This document shows positions 35,454-45,962 of a DNA stretch of 64,000 bases, piece by piece (positions within the stretch are counted from its first letter, which is position 1; each line of letters opens with the position of its first letter). A program made the translations under genes and the position numbers. The notes under the pieces were generated by a model. The model made no database searches. It saw only the letters and a list, made by a program, of their open reading frames with translations, and was not told the DNA's origin. This stretch comes from Hordeum vulgare subsp. vulgare (lineage: Eukaryota; Streptophyta; Magnoliopsida; Poales; Poaceae). The stretch lies in assembly GCF_904849725.1 (NCBI RefSeq), contig NC_058523.1, positions 172,776,689 to 172,840,688 of the forward strand, given 5' to 3'.

Positions 35454-37900
35454 CTACGAGCACCATATGAGAATGGAGGCATAGAGGCTAATGCACTTCT
35501 TTTCAGAGTAGCGCGTTAGAGTACTCAAATGAGTAGGCAGAGAAGTTCTTTGAGGATTTATGAACATAATGATTAGAGGAATAATGCTCATATTCATATC
35601 CCTTGTAATTTCCCTGCATATCAGAAGTATTAGCACGACTATGAGCATAGTATTGACCATTTGAGGATTTTGATCCTCTTGAAGACTTTGGTCCACCTGA
35701 GGAATTTGATATGGGGTTCAGGTTGTTCACAGGTGGTGTCATGAGGATATTCACGTGAAGATTTTCCAAACAACTTTTGGGAACCCAGATTTCCTCAGGG
35801 GTGGTCCATTCGTGCAGTTAGTTACAATGTATCGAGCAAATACTTCACAAGACTGATTTTTGAACAATTTATAGTTTGAGTCAAATGACTCATCAGAGGA
35901 GTAGGGTATTTCACATGCAGAGCCTGTTAGAGTGGATGGATCGACGGGAGGGCCTTTAGCAACAACCCATGAGGCTTTGGGGTACTGCTCAGGTTTCCAG
36001 TATGATCCATCGACATTCAATTTCCTCTCAAAGGCAATGCCTTCTTTCCTCGGGTTCCTGTTTAGAATATACTTCTTGAGCACATCGCAAAGGGTTCCTG
36101 TCACATACAATTCCTTCGACCCTACATTTTCGTTAGTAGCATTTGTGCTTTCATCAAGTGAAGAATTTGATACCACAGGAACAGTTGAAGAATTTGTAGC
36201 GACAGAAGCATTTGATGATTCTGGTGAAGAATTAGCAGTTTCATGCTCGATGCATTTCAGACATGGTGGAATGAATTCAACCTGAGCGGCACTGATCTAT
36301 TGAGCAAGCAGTGAATCGTTTTCCATTCAAAGATCATTATGAAACATCTTCAACTTCTCAAGATCAAGCTTCCTTTGAATAAATTCATAGGAAATTTTAT
36401 CATGAACAGCCAAGAGTGTGACATAACGATCTTTAAGACTATCAAATCTAGAACAGAGACTTTTCACATCTTCAGTGAGGACTTGAGTACGATTCATTTC
36501 ACATTCAACACATCATCACTTCTGTCTAGCGGATCTTGAAGCTTTTCAAAGGCACTTTGTTGCTTAGTGGCAATGTTGGCAAGTTTATTATAACTGGGGT
36601 TTTTATAATTAACAGGTTCACAGTCACTAGAGTCAGAGGAGGAAGTATCGTTCGGTACCTTTGCACCTTTTGCCATGAAGCAATAGGTTGGAGCAAAGTC
36701 ATCAGCATATTCATCAGTGTAGATAGCGTTGTCATTTTCTTCAAGGTTGAAGATTGACTTGTTGACGAATGTGGTAGCTAGTGCAAGACTTGCCAAACCA
36801 GACTCTGACTCCTCTTCAAAACCATCCTCTTCATCACATTCCTCCGATTCTTCTTCAGAATCCATTTCATTGCCAATGAGTTCCCGAGCCTTTCTGAAAC
36901 TAGTCTTCTTGTGCAATGAGGACTTTGAGGATGAGGACTTTGAAGATTTATTCTTTTTCTTCGAGTCACCAGAACTTTCATCCTTGTATCTCTTCTTCCT
37001 TGATTCTTTCACCCAGCGAGGACAGTCAGTAATGTAGTGACCAGATTTCTTACATTTGTGACATGTTCTTTTCTTGTAGTCTTCGGCTGAAGATTCTGAT
37101 TTCCTCATATCTTTTCTTCAAGATTTACCAAACTGGCCACGCTTTGTGAACTTCTGGAATTTCCTAACGAGCATTGCAAGCTCCTAACCAAGTTCTTCAG
37201 GGTCACCAATGCTACAATCTGAGTCTTCTTCTACAGATGAAGAAATAGCCTTAGCCTTTAGCGCAAGAGGTCTTGAGTAGCTTGGTCCATACAGATCTCT
37301 CTTTTCTTATTGTTGGAATTCATGAGTATTGAGTCTCTCAAGTATATCAGTAGGATCAAGCATTTTGTAGTCTCTTTGTTCTTGAATCATCAGAACCAGT
37401 GGGTCAAATGATGGATCAAGAGATCTTGGCAGTTTCTTCACAACTTCACGGTAAGTGATGTCTCTAGCTCCTAGTGCTTGAAGTTCATTTGAGATGTTAG
37501 TGAGGCAATCAAAGATATCTTGGCAGCTTTCATTGTCAAGCCTCTTGAAGCGATTGAAGATATTGCGAAGAACATTGACATGAGACTCACGCTGTGTTGA
37601 GACTCCCTCATTGAATTTGGACATCCTGTGTCAGATAAGTTTAGTTGTGCCCAAAGCACTCACTCTGCCATACAGACCTTTGCTCACATGGCCACAGATG
37701 ATATTCTTCTCTTTTGAGTCAAGTTGCTTGAACTTCTTCACATCAGTGGCAGAGACAGTAGCATCGATGGAGGGGATACCATTTTCCACAATATACCATA
37801 GATCTATGTCAATAACCTGAAGATGCATCTGCATCTTGGTTTTCCAGTAGGTAAAGTCCTGTCCTTCGAAGGTAGGACATCCTATAGTAACCTTGATCAT
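35454..37900 (-). pseudogene. gag of element C
   Basis: The ATG at 37900 begins MIKVTIGCPTFEGQDFTYWK, the usual start of copia gag proteins (TYWKTKMQMHL motif). The gag core continues in another frame (37624-37307: CQDIFDCLTNISNELQALG, YREVVKKLPRSL). The zinc knuckle CHKCKKSGHYITDCP (37060-37015) fits C-x2-C-x4-H-x4-C. It is followed by a Lys/Ser-rich and then acidic region to 36494, and further fragments to 35454. The long C-terminal part after the knuckle fits SIRE/Maximus elements. Several stops and frameshifts are present (near 37625, 37306 and 37110). Confidence 0.85.
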
Positions 37901-37969
37901 ACCTGCGGTCGAGATAACTAAAACTCCAGGTGGTTAAACCAAAATCACATAGAACTAGGGAGTACTTTG

Positions 37970-37982
37970 CTCTCATACCAAT
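37970..37982 (-). other. Primer binding site of element C (Met type)
   Basis: On the minus strand the LTR ends ...CTTTCA, followed by ATTGGTATGAGAGC. This resembles the initiator-Met site TGGTATCAGAGC with one substitution. Confidence 0.75.
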
Positions 37983-39384
37983 TGAAAGTGCATTATATCG
38001 ACTAGAGGGGGGTGAATAGGCGATTTTAAGAATCTCATCAATGAGGAAATTCCTTGTGAGGAAAGTCCTCAAAGATGAATCAAGTGCAGTGGAAGTAGTA
38101 CCGGATCAGGTGTGCAAAAGCTACTATAGCAGAGTACTCGATGAGGCTTATGAGATTCGGTTTGCATAGTTCGCAAGTACAAAGTAAGCAGGTGAAGATT
38201 AACTCAAGTGAAGAATTTGAGGTTGAGGAAATTCAGAGAAAGTCTTCAAACAGTGTGTATCAATGTCTTCAACAAACAATTTGAGGAAATTAAACAGTTG
38301 AAGAAATAGAACCCGAATCACGATGAAGACAGTTGTTGATGACCCAGTTCCAACTGCTGTGACAGTTGTACGTCTGGTTTGGAGCGGCTTGGTATTGAAA
38401 CGAAAGGACACATAGTCCTGGGACACATAGTCCCTACTGTATTCTCCTTGAGCTAATGACACACATCCCTCGCCCAACACTCGTGGTAAGTCTGCAGGGC
38501 AGACTTGCAAACCCTCGCAAACTCGGTCACCCGGCGATCCACAATTGACTGTTGGATGCTTTAGACCATGACGCCTAACCATCTGGAGGATGCACAGTCC
38601 TCAAAGGTAACATGCTTTAGTTCCACACAAAACCAACTTCTTCAGTGATGCTCAATCACTTGGTTTTTGGTTTGGGGTTTGGTGTTTGGGATATTTCCTC
38701 ACTTGATGATTTTCCCTCAAAGACTCCGAGGAATTTGGGTTTCTCTAAATGACATGTGTCAGTTTCTCTCGGAGCAACCAACCAACAAGTGGTTGTGGGG
38801 GGGCAGCTATTTATAGTCTCGGAGCATCCCTAGATGATTTGACATAAATGCCCTTAAATAATGTGACCGTTGGGTGGATAAGATCAGGGAGGTGGCACGT
38901 GTCAAGGCAACGGTCGGAACTTTCAATTGTGGAAGTCCTCACGTCTCTCATATTCCTCAATTTGAGGCTTTGGTAGATTTAGGCTTGGGTTGAGCATCAT
39001 GAGGAAATTCATTCCGTAGTTTTACCTCGACCCCTTTAAGTGTACGGTGTTCTTGTGACACAAGAGTAAAGAAAATGAAACATAAAGAGTAAATATTCAC
39101 ACTTCAAAGTCTTCAGACTATATTCTTTAGGACACACCAAATTCAACATCTTCAATATCTTCATGAGGAATATCAATTTCATTGAAATTTCTTCGCGATC
39201 AAAGTCTTCAAGGAAATACCAAAGTCTTCAGCCAAAGACATACATTTTTAGGGGTCGATATTCAACATATAACTCAAACTCCTTAGCAACTTATAGAGCC
39301 TGTGTACCCTCACAAACATATTAGCCACCTAACCTATAAGTCCTCAATCCACCAAAATCACCAAGGGCACTAGATGCACTTACA
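37983..39384 (-). repeat. 5' LTR of element C
   Basis: The 1,402-bp LTR, on the minus strand, runs from TGTAAGTGCATC (39384) to TTTCA (37983). It is homologous to 17039-18423. It contains a TATA box CTATAAATAG at 38807-38816 and a 33-base block near 38882-38914 that is absent from the 3' LTR. Confidence 0.93.
38807..38816 (-). promoter_or_regulatory. TATA box in the C 5' LTR
   Basis: CTATAAATAG on the minus strand is conserved with one change in the 3' LTR at 17873-17882. Confidence 0.6.
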
Positions 39385-39389
39385 GTCTT
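39385..39389. repeat. Target-site duplication of element C, right copy
   Basis: GTCTT is identical to 17034-17038. Confidence 0.9.
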
Positions 39390-39865
39390 CATCGTGCTTG
39401 ATCGAGCAGGCTCTTTTAGTATCGAAAGCAGTCTTTGCTGCTTCAATGTGCGCCTTGAATTTTTCCAATTCAGCCGAGGAAGATTGTGCATTCGATTCTG
39501 CTTTGGATCAGATGGCTTGTTGCAGCTCAAGATCTTTTTTCAAGCTAGTCACATTTGACTCGGCTGCTCCTTACAGCATCCTCCATAATGAAGAATACGA
39601 AGTTCAGCATTATTTTAAGCTCGGGGCTTGGTGCTGATTATTACTTGGGGGCTGTGACAAGTATAAATTCTGAAAGTCCCTAGAAATTCCAAGCAATATA
39701 CTCGACACTTGGGGGCTAATGACACTTGCAAGCAATATATATTCTGGTTGTTTTCTCTCCCTCTCTACATATGGTGTGAAAAGACCCGGCCTATTTCAGA
39801 AAAATGAGCTGACCCTTGGGGCTATAGGTTAGCTCTTTAAAAAAGTACTTTGTTGGAAAAAACGG

Positions 39866-40050
39866 ACTCACCTCATGGAGATGAGCCGGCCCTTGTGGGC
39901 TATAAGTTGATTTTGCATGACTCTTATTTATACAAGACCCAACTCACCTCATGGAGACGAGCCAGCCCTTGGAGGCTACATGTTGATTTTGAAGAAACCT
40001 TATTTGTACAAGTCCAGACTCACCTCATGGAGATGATACATACCTTGGGG
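39866..40050. repeat. 76-bp tandem repeat in the D antisense gene, about 2.5 copies
   Basis: ACTCACCTCATGGAGA recurs at 39866, 39942 and 40018, each followed by a GAGCC(G/A)GCCCTT-like block in the first two. It lies in a presumed intron of the antisense gene and has nearly the same period as the array at 14900-15370, though the sequence differs. Confidence 0.8.
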
Positions 40051-42037
40051 GCTACAAGTATATATATATATAAGACAAAATAAAGGTTGAATATACCTCA
40101 TATTTTTCTTTATCATGCTCACCAAGCTGGCTTCCATGTACTGACTTGTAGTGAGGCAGTTTAGATAACCAGCATGCAATTCATCAGCGCTGAAGTCTTC
40201 ATAATTAGGAAGTTCAAGTTTGCTTTTCCCTTTATCAAGAAATGACATCCCCTTTTTGGCAACAAGGTTGGTCAGCAAAGTTGAGTCCTTCGGGGCTGTA
40301 TAACCCGTTCGAGTGATCGTAATGTCATCCTCATTTGTCCGAGGAGAGGGGACGTCGTCAGTAACGACATGAGGAATAGTCAGTTTAAGTTCATCTCCTG
40401 GTTTAACTTAAGCATCCGTGTTCTCAGGACGTGCCGACTTAGTATGCTAGGCGGTTTATGCTCGATTGTGTGGTTGACTTTCAGGGTGTTCAATATGAGC
40501 TCCAGGATTCACCAAAAGCGGGTCTTCTTTCTCAAAGATGTTAGGATTTTTGGACAAATCACCAATCTTCCTTTTCTTGGCCTTGGCCCTACAAACCAGA
40601 TAGCAAAATGAAGGATGTATAGAGCCTGGTATGGATAAGTAATACAAAGAAGATGCATACCCATGATTGATAACAAGGGGGGCAAGTTTGTGGCAGTTGA
40701 GCCGCCCGATTACGGTGGCGACTCCTGACAATTTGAATTGGAAAGGGTAAGAAGTTTTCGAAAAAGGCAAGCTTTTGGAAGAGAAAGAGTTGCGCTGTGA
40801 GGTAACCCGATCTTCCGTTTACGAGCGGTTGACTTGTCGGGTAAGCCGGTGACTAGGTCACTACAGTTGGTCCGAGTATGGCGTCTTGTGTCATGCTGAG
40901 TTTTCTTCAAAATAAAATTGGTATCCATGTAAGCGTCCGGGTGAGACAAATTTACTTTCTAAATGACCCACCTTGTTTTTCTTGGAGACAAGGATTCTGA
41001 GCCAAAGCAAACAATAATTACCTCAAGGTCTTTGGCTCAGCTTGATTCGGCATTGCCCAAAAGATTAGTGGCATCAACAAATATAACAAAAGGTGAAGAA
41101 AGGAGCCAGATTTTTACCTCTGATGGTATGTTAATGGTTGCTGACTCATCCCTAGCTAGTGGGTCTTGTGCAACCACCTTATTCTTTTCCTTGTTGGGGG
41201 TGGGTTTTGGCTTAGTTGTTGGAACTTTTATTTTCATGTTCTAGAAAGGAGAGTTTTCCTGCAAGGTCATCTGTAAGAATAGCAAATAAGTTTGGGAGTA
41301 AAAGAATTTTGTAGATTAGATAAAAAGTTGTCAAGGCTTCTTACTAGAGGAATTGGGTTAATAAAATAGAAGGCTCTTAGTCCAGTCTTATTGCAAACTT
41401 CTTGCTTTTCTCCGAGGAACTTATCTACAATCCATTTGATGTGATCATGTTCCAAGGTTTCAGTGTTGTATCTTAGGGCGTCATTCCAGTCACCAAAATT
41501 TTTACCCATTAAGTCGCCACAGCAGCTCAGTGGAAAAAATCCTCGTAGACACGCAACATCGGGTTAAATCGACCCCGATCAATCCATTGGCGAGTAAAAC
41601 CCTTAATTTTGGATATATGGGGGCGAGTTGAGCATGTTCTTCTCCTGAAGCCCTGCCTGGGATATCAAAGGTAATGGGAAGACGGTGAGGTCTGTAACCC
41701 GACAAAGGAGTTTCATCAGCCGGGGCCGTGTTTCAGCAATAGAACCAAGTTTTGAACCATCCTTTGGGGTGGCTTGGTAAGGTAGCAGTAGGAAATGCAC
41801 ATTCTCTACACTGGTGAATGTCGATTAGACCTAGTTCTATGCTCAGGCCGTCAACACATTTTGTCTGGCGGTTGAGGTAGAAGTATTCTCTGAAGAGAAG
41901 GATGGTAGGTTCCATTTGCAAGTACAATTCGTAGAACACTTGGAATTAACATAGATTCGATATGGACTTGGAAGCTAAGTCTTGAGGGTGAAGATGGAAA
42001 AGGTTCAAAATATCCCGGAAGAATTTTGAGTGGTTGC

Positions 42038-42056
42038 GGGGGGGGGGGGGGGGGGG
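42038..42056 (+). repeat. Run of 19 G
   Basis: It is an uninterrupted G homopolymer inside the antisense gene of D. It could be a real slippage tract or a sequencing or assembly error. Confidence 0.9.
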
Positions 42057-42242
42057 ACCTCAGAAAAGGTGATCGATGAAGACTACTACTTCTCCTTATC
42101 GGGTTGAGGAATTTCTTCCCCTACGGCGGCTCGCTAGACCAATCGCATTTTTAGGCGGTAGAAGGCCCTGATCTACAAAATCCTTAAGTACAAGATCTGA
42201 AACTTGAGAAGGAACCGAGTTGCATGTATTGGGCTTTGACAT

Positions 42243-43238
42243 GGTGAGTTGCGTGAATAAAAATAAGAATGTGTGCAACCATATATGGAGGGTTATTTAA
42301 GAAAAAAGAAATGATCAAGTAGTTTTTATACATATCGCGAGTCTCAGCCATAGGATAAGCCGGCAAGTCAAAACGGCACCTTAAAATATGACGGCTTGCA
42401 GATTCTTTGCTAAGTATGAAAGCAATAATTTTCTACCTAGATGGCTACAACTATGGATCTAAGCATGGCTATAAATAAGAAATAATTGCATCTAACAAAG
42501 GGGTGTAGAAGCAGCCACGACCTAAGATTATAGATTATCACGGACAATCTAAAACTTTGCTACGGAGACAATCTTATCGATGAGTATATTGCTCTATTTC
42601 AGCGAGAGGAATATCAAGTCTACGGTCATATAAGTAAGGAAGAGGACGGATGGATGAACTCCGATGAACTTCGATGAGCTCCGATGAACTTAGATGAACG
42701 AAATGCAGATCTGAGGAAGAGAGATGGTGTACCTGGTATTAGCCAGGAGCAACGGAGATGCTTGGTCGAGGTCCGATGGAGTGGGCGCGACGCCAAGGTC
42801 CGAGATGGGGCTGTCAGTGCTCGATGGATTGCAGCGGCGGCATGGCCAAGTCATTGGATCGATATAGAAGAAATGGGGGGGGGGACGAAGTAAAGAAATG
42901 GGGGAGGGTGTTGTCCCCACAGGTATTTCTAAAGACAAGACTGAAGTCTAACAGGCAGGCGCGGGAGTCAAGGGAGCACAGTAAATTTAGGAGCTCACGG
43001 CTCCTCGATTTTTGGGTCAAGTAAATATCCATAAAGATCTGTTGTGATTTCACCACTAGTTTCTTGGTTGACAGGGGAGTGATGTCATGGATCAGAAAAA
43101 TAAAAAACATCAGTCTAGGAGCGTCAAGAGCCGACATTTTTGTAACCCGACGAAGAGGCAAATGTGACTAGAAGATGATCCGGCAGAATAAGGATGTGGA
43201 AATTGACATGAAAAAGTTCAAATCAATCTGGCGGCTAA
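42243..43238. other. Non-coding region of D between antisense gene and 3' LTR
   Basis: It would be the 5' flank of the antisense gene. It holds short GATGAACTCCGATGAACT-type repeats at 42650-42700 and a 9-base G run near 42876. The altered PPT (CTGGCGGCTAA, 43228-43238) directly precedes the LTR. Short open frames here show no domain. Confidence 0.5.
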
Positions 43239-43788
43239 TGTTGGGGATATGACCCCACGATATAAGCTTTCCTAGTGGGTTGGGTTATCAGATGGTGGCT
43301 CATAGGCGGAACTCCGGATACCAAAGATGTGAAGAAACTAGGCTGACTGGACGACTTATCCATCGAGCCGCCCGGCGGCCCAATATCTGAAGACACGGAC
43401 TTAAGGCCCAAGATGTAGAACGTCACCCAGAGTTTCCTTGCTCAGGAGACAAGGTGAGTTAGAAACCTATCTAGTCATGAGTCACATTATGACTCGGATC
43501 CTTGTAAGCCCAGAGGACAAGACCTGTATATAAAGGCGAGTTCGTGAGGCCAATAGACTTAAGTTGCAATCGATCAATAGCTAGTTCAAGAGAATCCACT
43601 CCCTTGTAACTGATCCCCAAGCAATACATCTAAGCAAGACGTCGGTTCTTACCTCGATCGTGAGGGGCTCAACCTAGGTAAACCGTGTCTCCCAATTCCG
43701 AATAACCCTGACAATCTAACCACATCGTTGAGATGGCCTCACGTCTAAATCTTCACTCCAGGACATCTGCCAGGGCAAAACCACGAGA
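43239..43788 (+). repeat. 3' LTR of element D
   Basis: The 550-bp LTR starts TGTTGGGGATATGACC and ends about ...AACCACGAGA, near the CCACGACA end seen in F. A TATA box TATATAAAGG lies at 43527-43536. Length and ends parallel the 548-bp LTR of F. The other LTR is lost, so the limits rest on motif and context. Confidence 0.75.
43527..43536 (+). promoter_or_regulatory. TATA box in the D 3' LTR
   Basis: TATATAAAGG lies 288 bases into the LTR. Confidence 0.6.
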
Positions 43789-44254
43789 GACGCCAAAGTA
43801 CGAAGAAAGCTTCCAAGAGCTCAAGAAGGGACTAAGGACATCCCCAGTTTTCACCACCCCCATATTCACAAGGAGTTTGTGATATATTGTGATGCATCAA
43901 GAATCGTGGTTGGGGGTGTTCTGTTGCAAGAAGGCAGAGTTATAGCCTATCTATCCAGACAACTAGGTCCTCATGAAGAGAATTATGCCACTCATGTTCT
44001 TGAGTTGGCAGCTGCGGTTCATGCCTCGAAGACATGGCGACATTACCTTCTGGGAAAGCGATGTGAGATATACACATACCACAAGAGTTTGAATTATATT
44101 TTCACTCGAAAGGAATTGAACATGAGGCAATGAAAGTGGTTGGAATTGATCAAGGACTACGATCACAGTGTTCAATACCACCCCGAAACATCCAATGTGG
44201 TATCATATGCCTTGAGCAGAAAGGCTTGTTCCTTGAATGTTATGATTAAGGAAG
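43789..44254 (+). pseudogene. RT end and RNase H of element E
   Basis: The text reads [18 protein letters not shown], then a frameshift, then [20 protein letters not shown] (RNase H Asp), [21 protein letters not shown] (Glu region), [20 protein letters not shown] with a stop, and KDYDHSVQYHPETSNVVSYALSRK. The usual D of TDHKSL is Y here. It is inactive. The frame runs into the MULE-like insertion at 44255. Confidence 0.88.
44245..44254. repeat. Target-site duplication of the MULE-like element, left copy
   Basis: ATTAAGGAAG corresponds to ATTAAGGGAAG at 45211-45221 with one extra G. Confidence 0.65.
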
Positions 44255-45210
44255 GGTATTTTACATCTCTGTCCCTAACTCAAACCCAGTACTTAGATTT
44301 GCCCCTAATTTCGAAGGCTGCACAAATTTGCCCCTCTACCGTCAAGTGCAGTTATTGAATTACCCTTCTGTGTAATTTCCGTCCGATCAACGGGCTTTCA
44401 CTGTGTGGTTAATAGTGAATTCAAAAAATTAGAAAAACAAAATCAGAAAAATATGAAATTTTGTGGGATCGAAAATGCTCGGGTTCGTAAGGTGCGTGTA
44501 AATTTTCGTGCTATTTGGACATTCCAGGAGCTCGTACCGAAGGGAAAAAAATAAAACTATACGCCGAAGAACAGTAATTCATAAAAAATTGCAAGAAAAT
44601 TCAAAAAATCTGAAAATATTTGGAGCAAAGATGCTCGGGTACCCAAGGTGCGCGCAAATTTTGGTTGTGTTTGGACATTGCACGAGCTAGTGGAGCCAAA
44701 AACAAAATTTGGCTCGACAAAAAACTTTAGCAAAATGCAATAATTCGTTTTTTTTTGCTAGAGCTCCTCGTACGACATTTGATTAGAAAAATTTGCACGC
44801 ACCTTGCGCACCCAAGCATCTTGGGTGCCAAAAAAGTTTAGATTTTTTTGAATTTACTTGCTATTTTTTTGAATTTACTGTTCATGGGCGTACAATTTTA
44901 ATTTTTTTCTTTTGGTATAAGCTTGTGGAATATCCAAATACCACAAAAGTTTGCACACTTCTTGTGCACCCGAGTATCTTCGATCCCTTGAAATTTTAGT
45001 TTTTAATTAATTTACTAACTTTTTTGAAATTATTTTTCACCAAGTTACTATTTACCGAGACGATCAAACCCCATTAAGTGGATTGTAATGGCAGAAAGGG
45101 CATTTCTATAACGGGACTTGATGATAGAGGGGCAAATTTGACCATATATGAAAAGTAGAGGGCAAATATGAGTAGGTTGTTCGACATAGGAACAACAATG
45201 CAAATGGCCC
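44255..45210. mobile_element. Foldback MULE-like DNA transposon, non-autonomous
   Basis: The left end reads GGTATTTTACATCTCTGTCC and the right end, reverse-complemented, GGGCCATTTGCATTGTTGTTCC. The arms stay alignable inward through CAAATTTGCCCCTCTA, GGGATCGAA, a CTCGGGT-type block and TATTTGGA(C/T)ATTCCA. Nearly the whole 956-bp element is therefore one diverged inverted repeat. A direct duplication of 10-11 bases flanks it, the usual length for Mutator-like elements. No transposase frame is present. It splits the gypsy pol of E between RNase H and the integrase zinc region. Confidence 0.75.
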
Positions 45211-45221
45211 ATTAAGGGAAG
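45211..45221. repeat. Target-site duplication of the MULE-like element, right copy
   Basis: ATTAAGGGAAG pairs with 44245-44254. Confidence 0.65.
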
Positions 45222-45962
45222 GCTACCTGCATTATGAAGAACTTGAAAGCTTCAGATTGGAACTATTTGCACTAGGATGTCTGGCCAACTTTGAAGTGAT
45301 GCCTACATTGATGGATGATATCAAGGAAGCTGAGAAGGGACGCGAGAGCATCAAAGGCATCAAGAAGAAAAACAAGAAATGCAAAGCCCCATGATTCTCA
45401 ATGGATGAAGAAGGAGTCGTATGATTTGGGAATCGTAGTTGCATACCTAAGAAACTGGATCCCAAGAACTTGATATTGCAAGAAGCTAATGACACTCCAT
45501 ATTACATCCATCGTGGAGGAACCAATACGTACCAAGACCTCAAAGAAAGATTCTGCTGGCATGGCATGAAGAGAGAAATAGCCACTTATGTCGCCAAGTG
45601 TGACATATTCTGGAGAGTCAAAGTGGAGCATCAGTGACCCGCTGGATTCATCGAACCTCTCAAAGTGCCTGAATGGATTTGGGACAAGGTTGGGATGGAC
45701 TTCATCACGTGATTGCCCAGGTCAAGCAAAGGGCATGATTCCATTTGGGTTATTTTCAATCACCCGACGAAGGTAGCCCACTTCATCCCCGCCAAGATGA
45801 CATACAATGGGAACTAACTCACGAACCTCTACATCAACAGGATCGTGAGCCTCCATTGAGTTCCTAAGTAAATCGCGTCAGACCGAGGTACCTAGTTTAC
45901 CTCGAAGTTTTGGAGAAGTTTCCAAGAATCCCTAGGAACCAAGCTCTCCTTCGGCACCGCAT
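45222..45962 (+). pseudogene. Integrase remnant of element E
   Basis: It resumes with GYLHYEELESFRLELFALG, then the zinc region (YIHRGGTNTYQDLKERFCWHGM...YVAKCDIFWRVKVEHQ). The core has VPEWIWDKVGMDFIT with a stop, KGHDSIWVIFNHPTKVAHFIP and ASDRGT, and ends at SFQESLGTKLSFGTA. The third catalytic residue and the C terminus are missing because the fragment ends here. The second Cys of the zinc pair reads Phe-Trp instead of Cys-Gln. Confidence 0.85.

Larger units (their letters stand above)
17039..39384 (-). mobile_element. Element C: SIRE/Maximus-like copia retrotransposon
   Basis: The minus-strand order is 5' LTR (37983-39384), gag with zinc knuckle, protease, integrase, RT, RNase H, an extra 3' gene, PPT and 3' LTR (17039-18423). 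Integrase before RT is the copia order. Without nested element B the length is about 14.3 kb. This size, together with the extra 3' gene, is typical of the SIRE/Maximus lineage. Perfect 5-bp target duplications (GTCTT) confirm both ends. The coding genes carry many stops and frameshifts, and the two LTRs differ at many sites, so it is old and inactive. Confidence 0.92.
39390..42242 (-). pseudogene. Antisense gene of D, N-terminal and middle part
   Basis: The likely start is the ATG at 42242 (MSKPNTCNSVPSQVSDLVLKDFVDQG). The protein matches the putative gypsy-type transposon domain carried antisense in Tat-like grass elements. It continues with LYLQMEPTILLFREYFYLNR (about 41920), LPSHPKGWFKTWFYC (to 41733), GYRPHRLPITFDIPGR (41705) and LLANGLIGVDLTRCCVS, then introns and Lys/Pro-rich and coiled-coil exons (40278-40000 and about 39530-39390). 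Frameshifts, stops and a 19-base G run (42038-42056) break it. The C terminus is at 16473-17018. The homologous gene of F is at 54728-58161. Confidence 0.8.
39390..43788 (+). mobile_element. Element D, right part
   Basis: It is the continuation of 13103-17038 beyond element C. It has the rest of the antisense gene (minus strand, 42242 to 39390), about 1 kb of non-coding DNA, and a 550-bp 3' LTR (43239-43788). The remaining length of D in both parts is about 8.3 kb, so several kb of its 5' side are lost. Confidence 0.85.
43789..45962 (+). mobile_element. Element E: gypsy chromovirus fragment
   Basis: It is a plus-strand fragment containing the end of RT, RNase H, and the first two thirds of integrase, with a MULE-like insertion at 44255-45210. 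The left side begins abruptly at the D LTR, and the right side stops abruptly in integrase after SFGTA. The gene order RT-RNase H-integrase and the motif texts fit the chromovirus branch (Tekay/CRM/Reina type) of gypsy elements. Confidence 0.8.
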
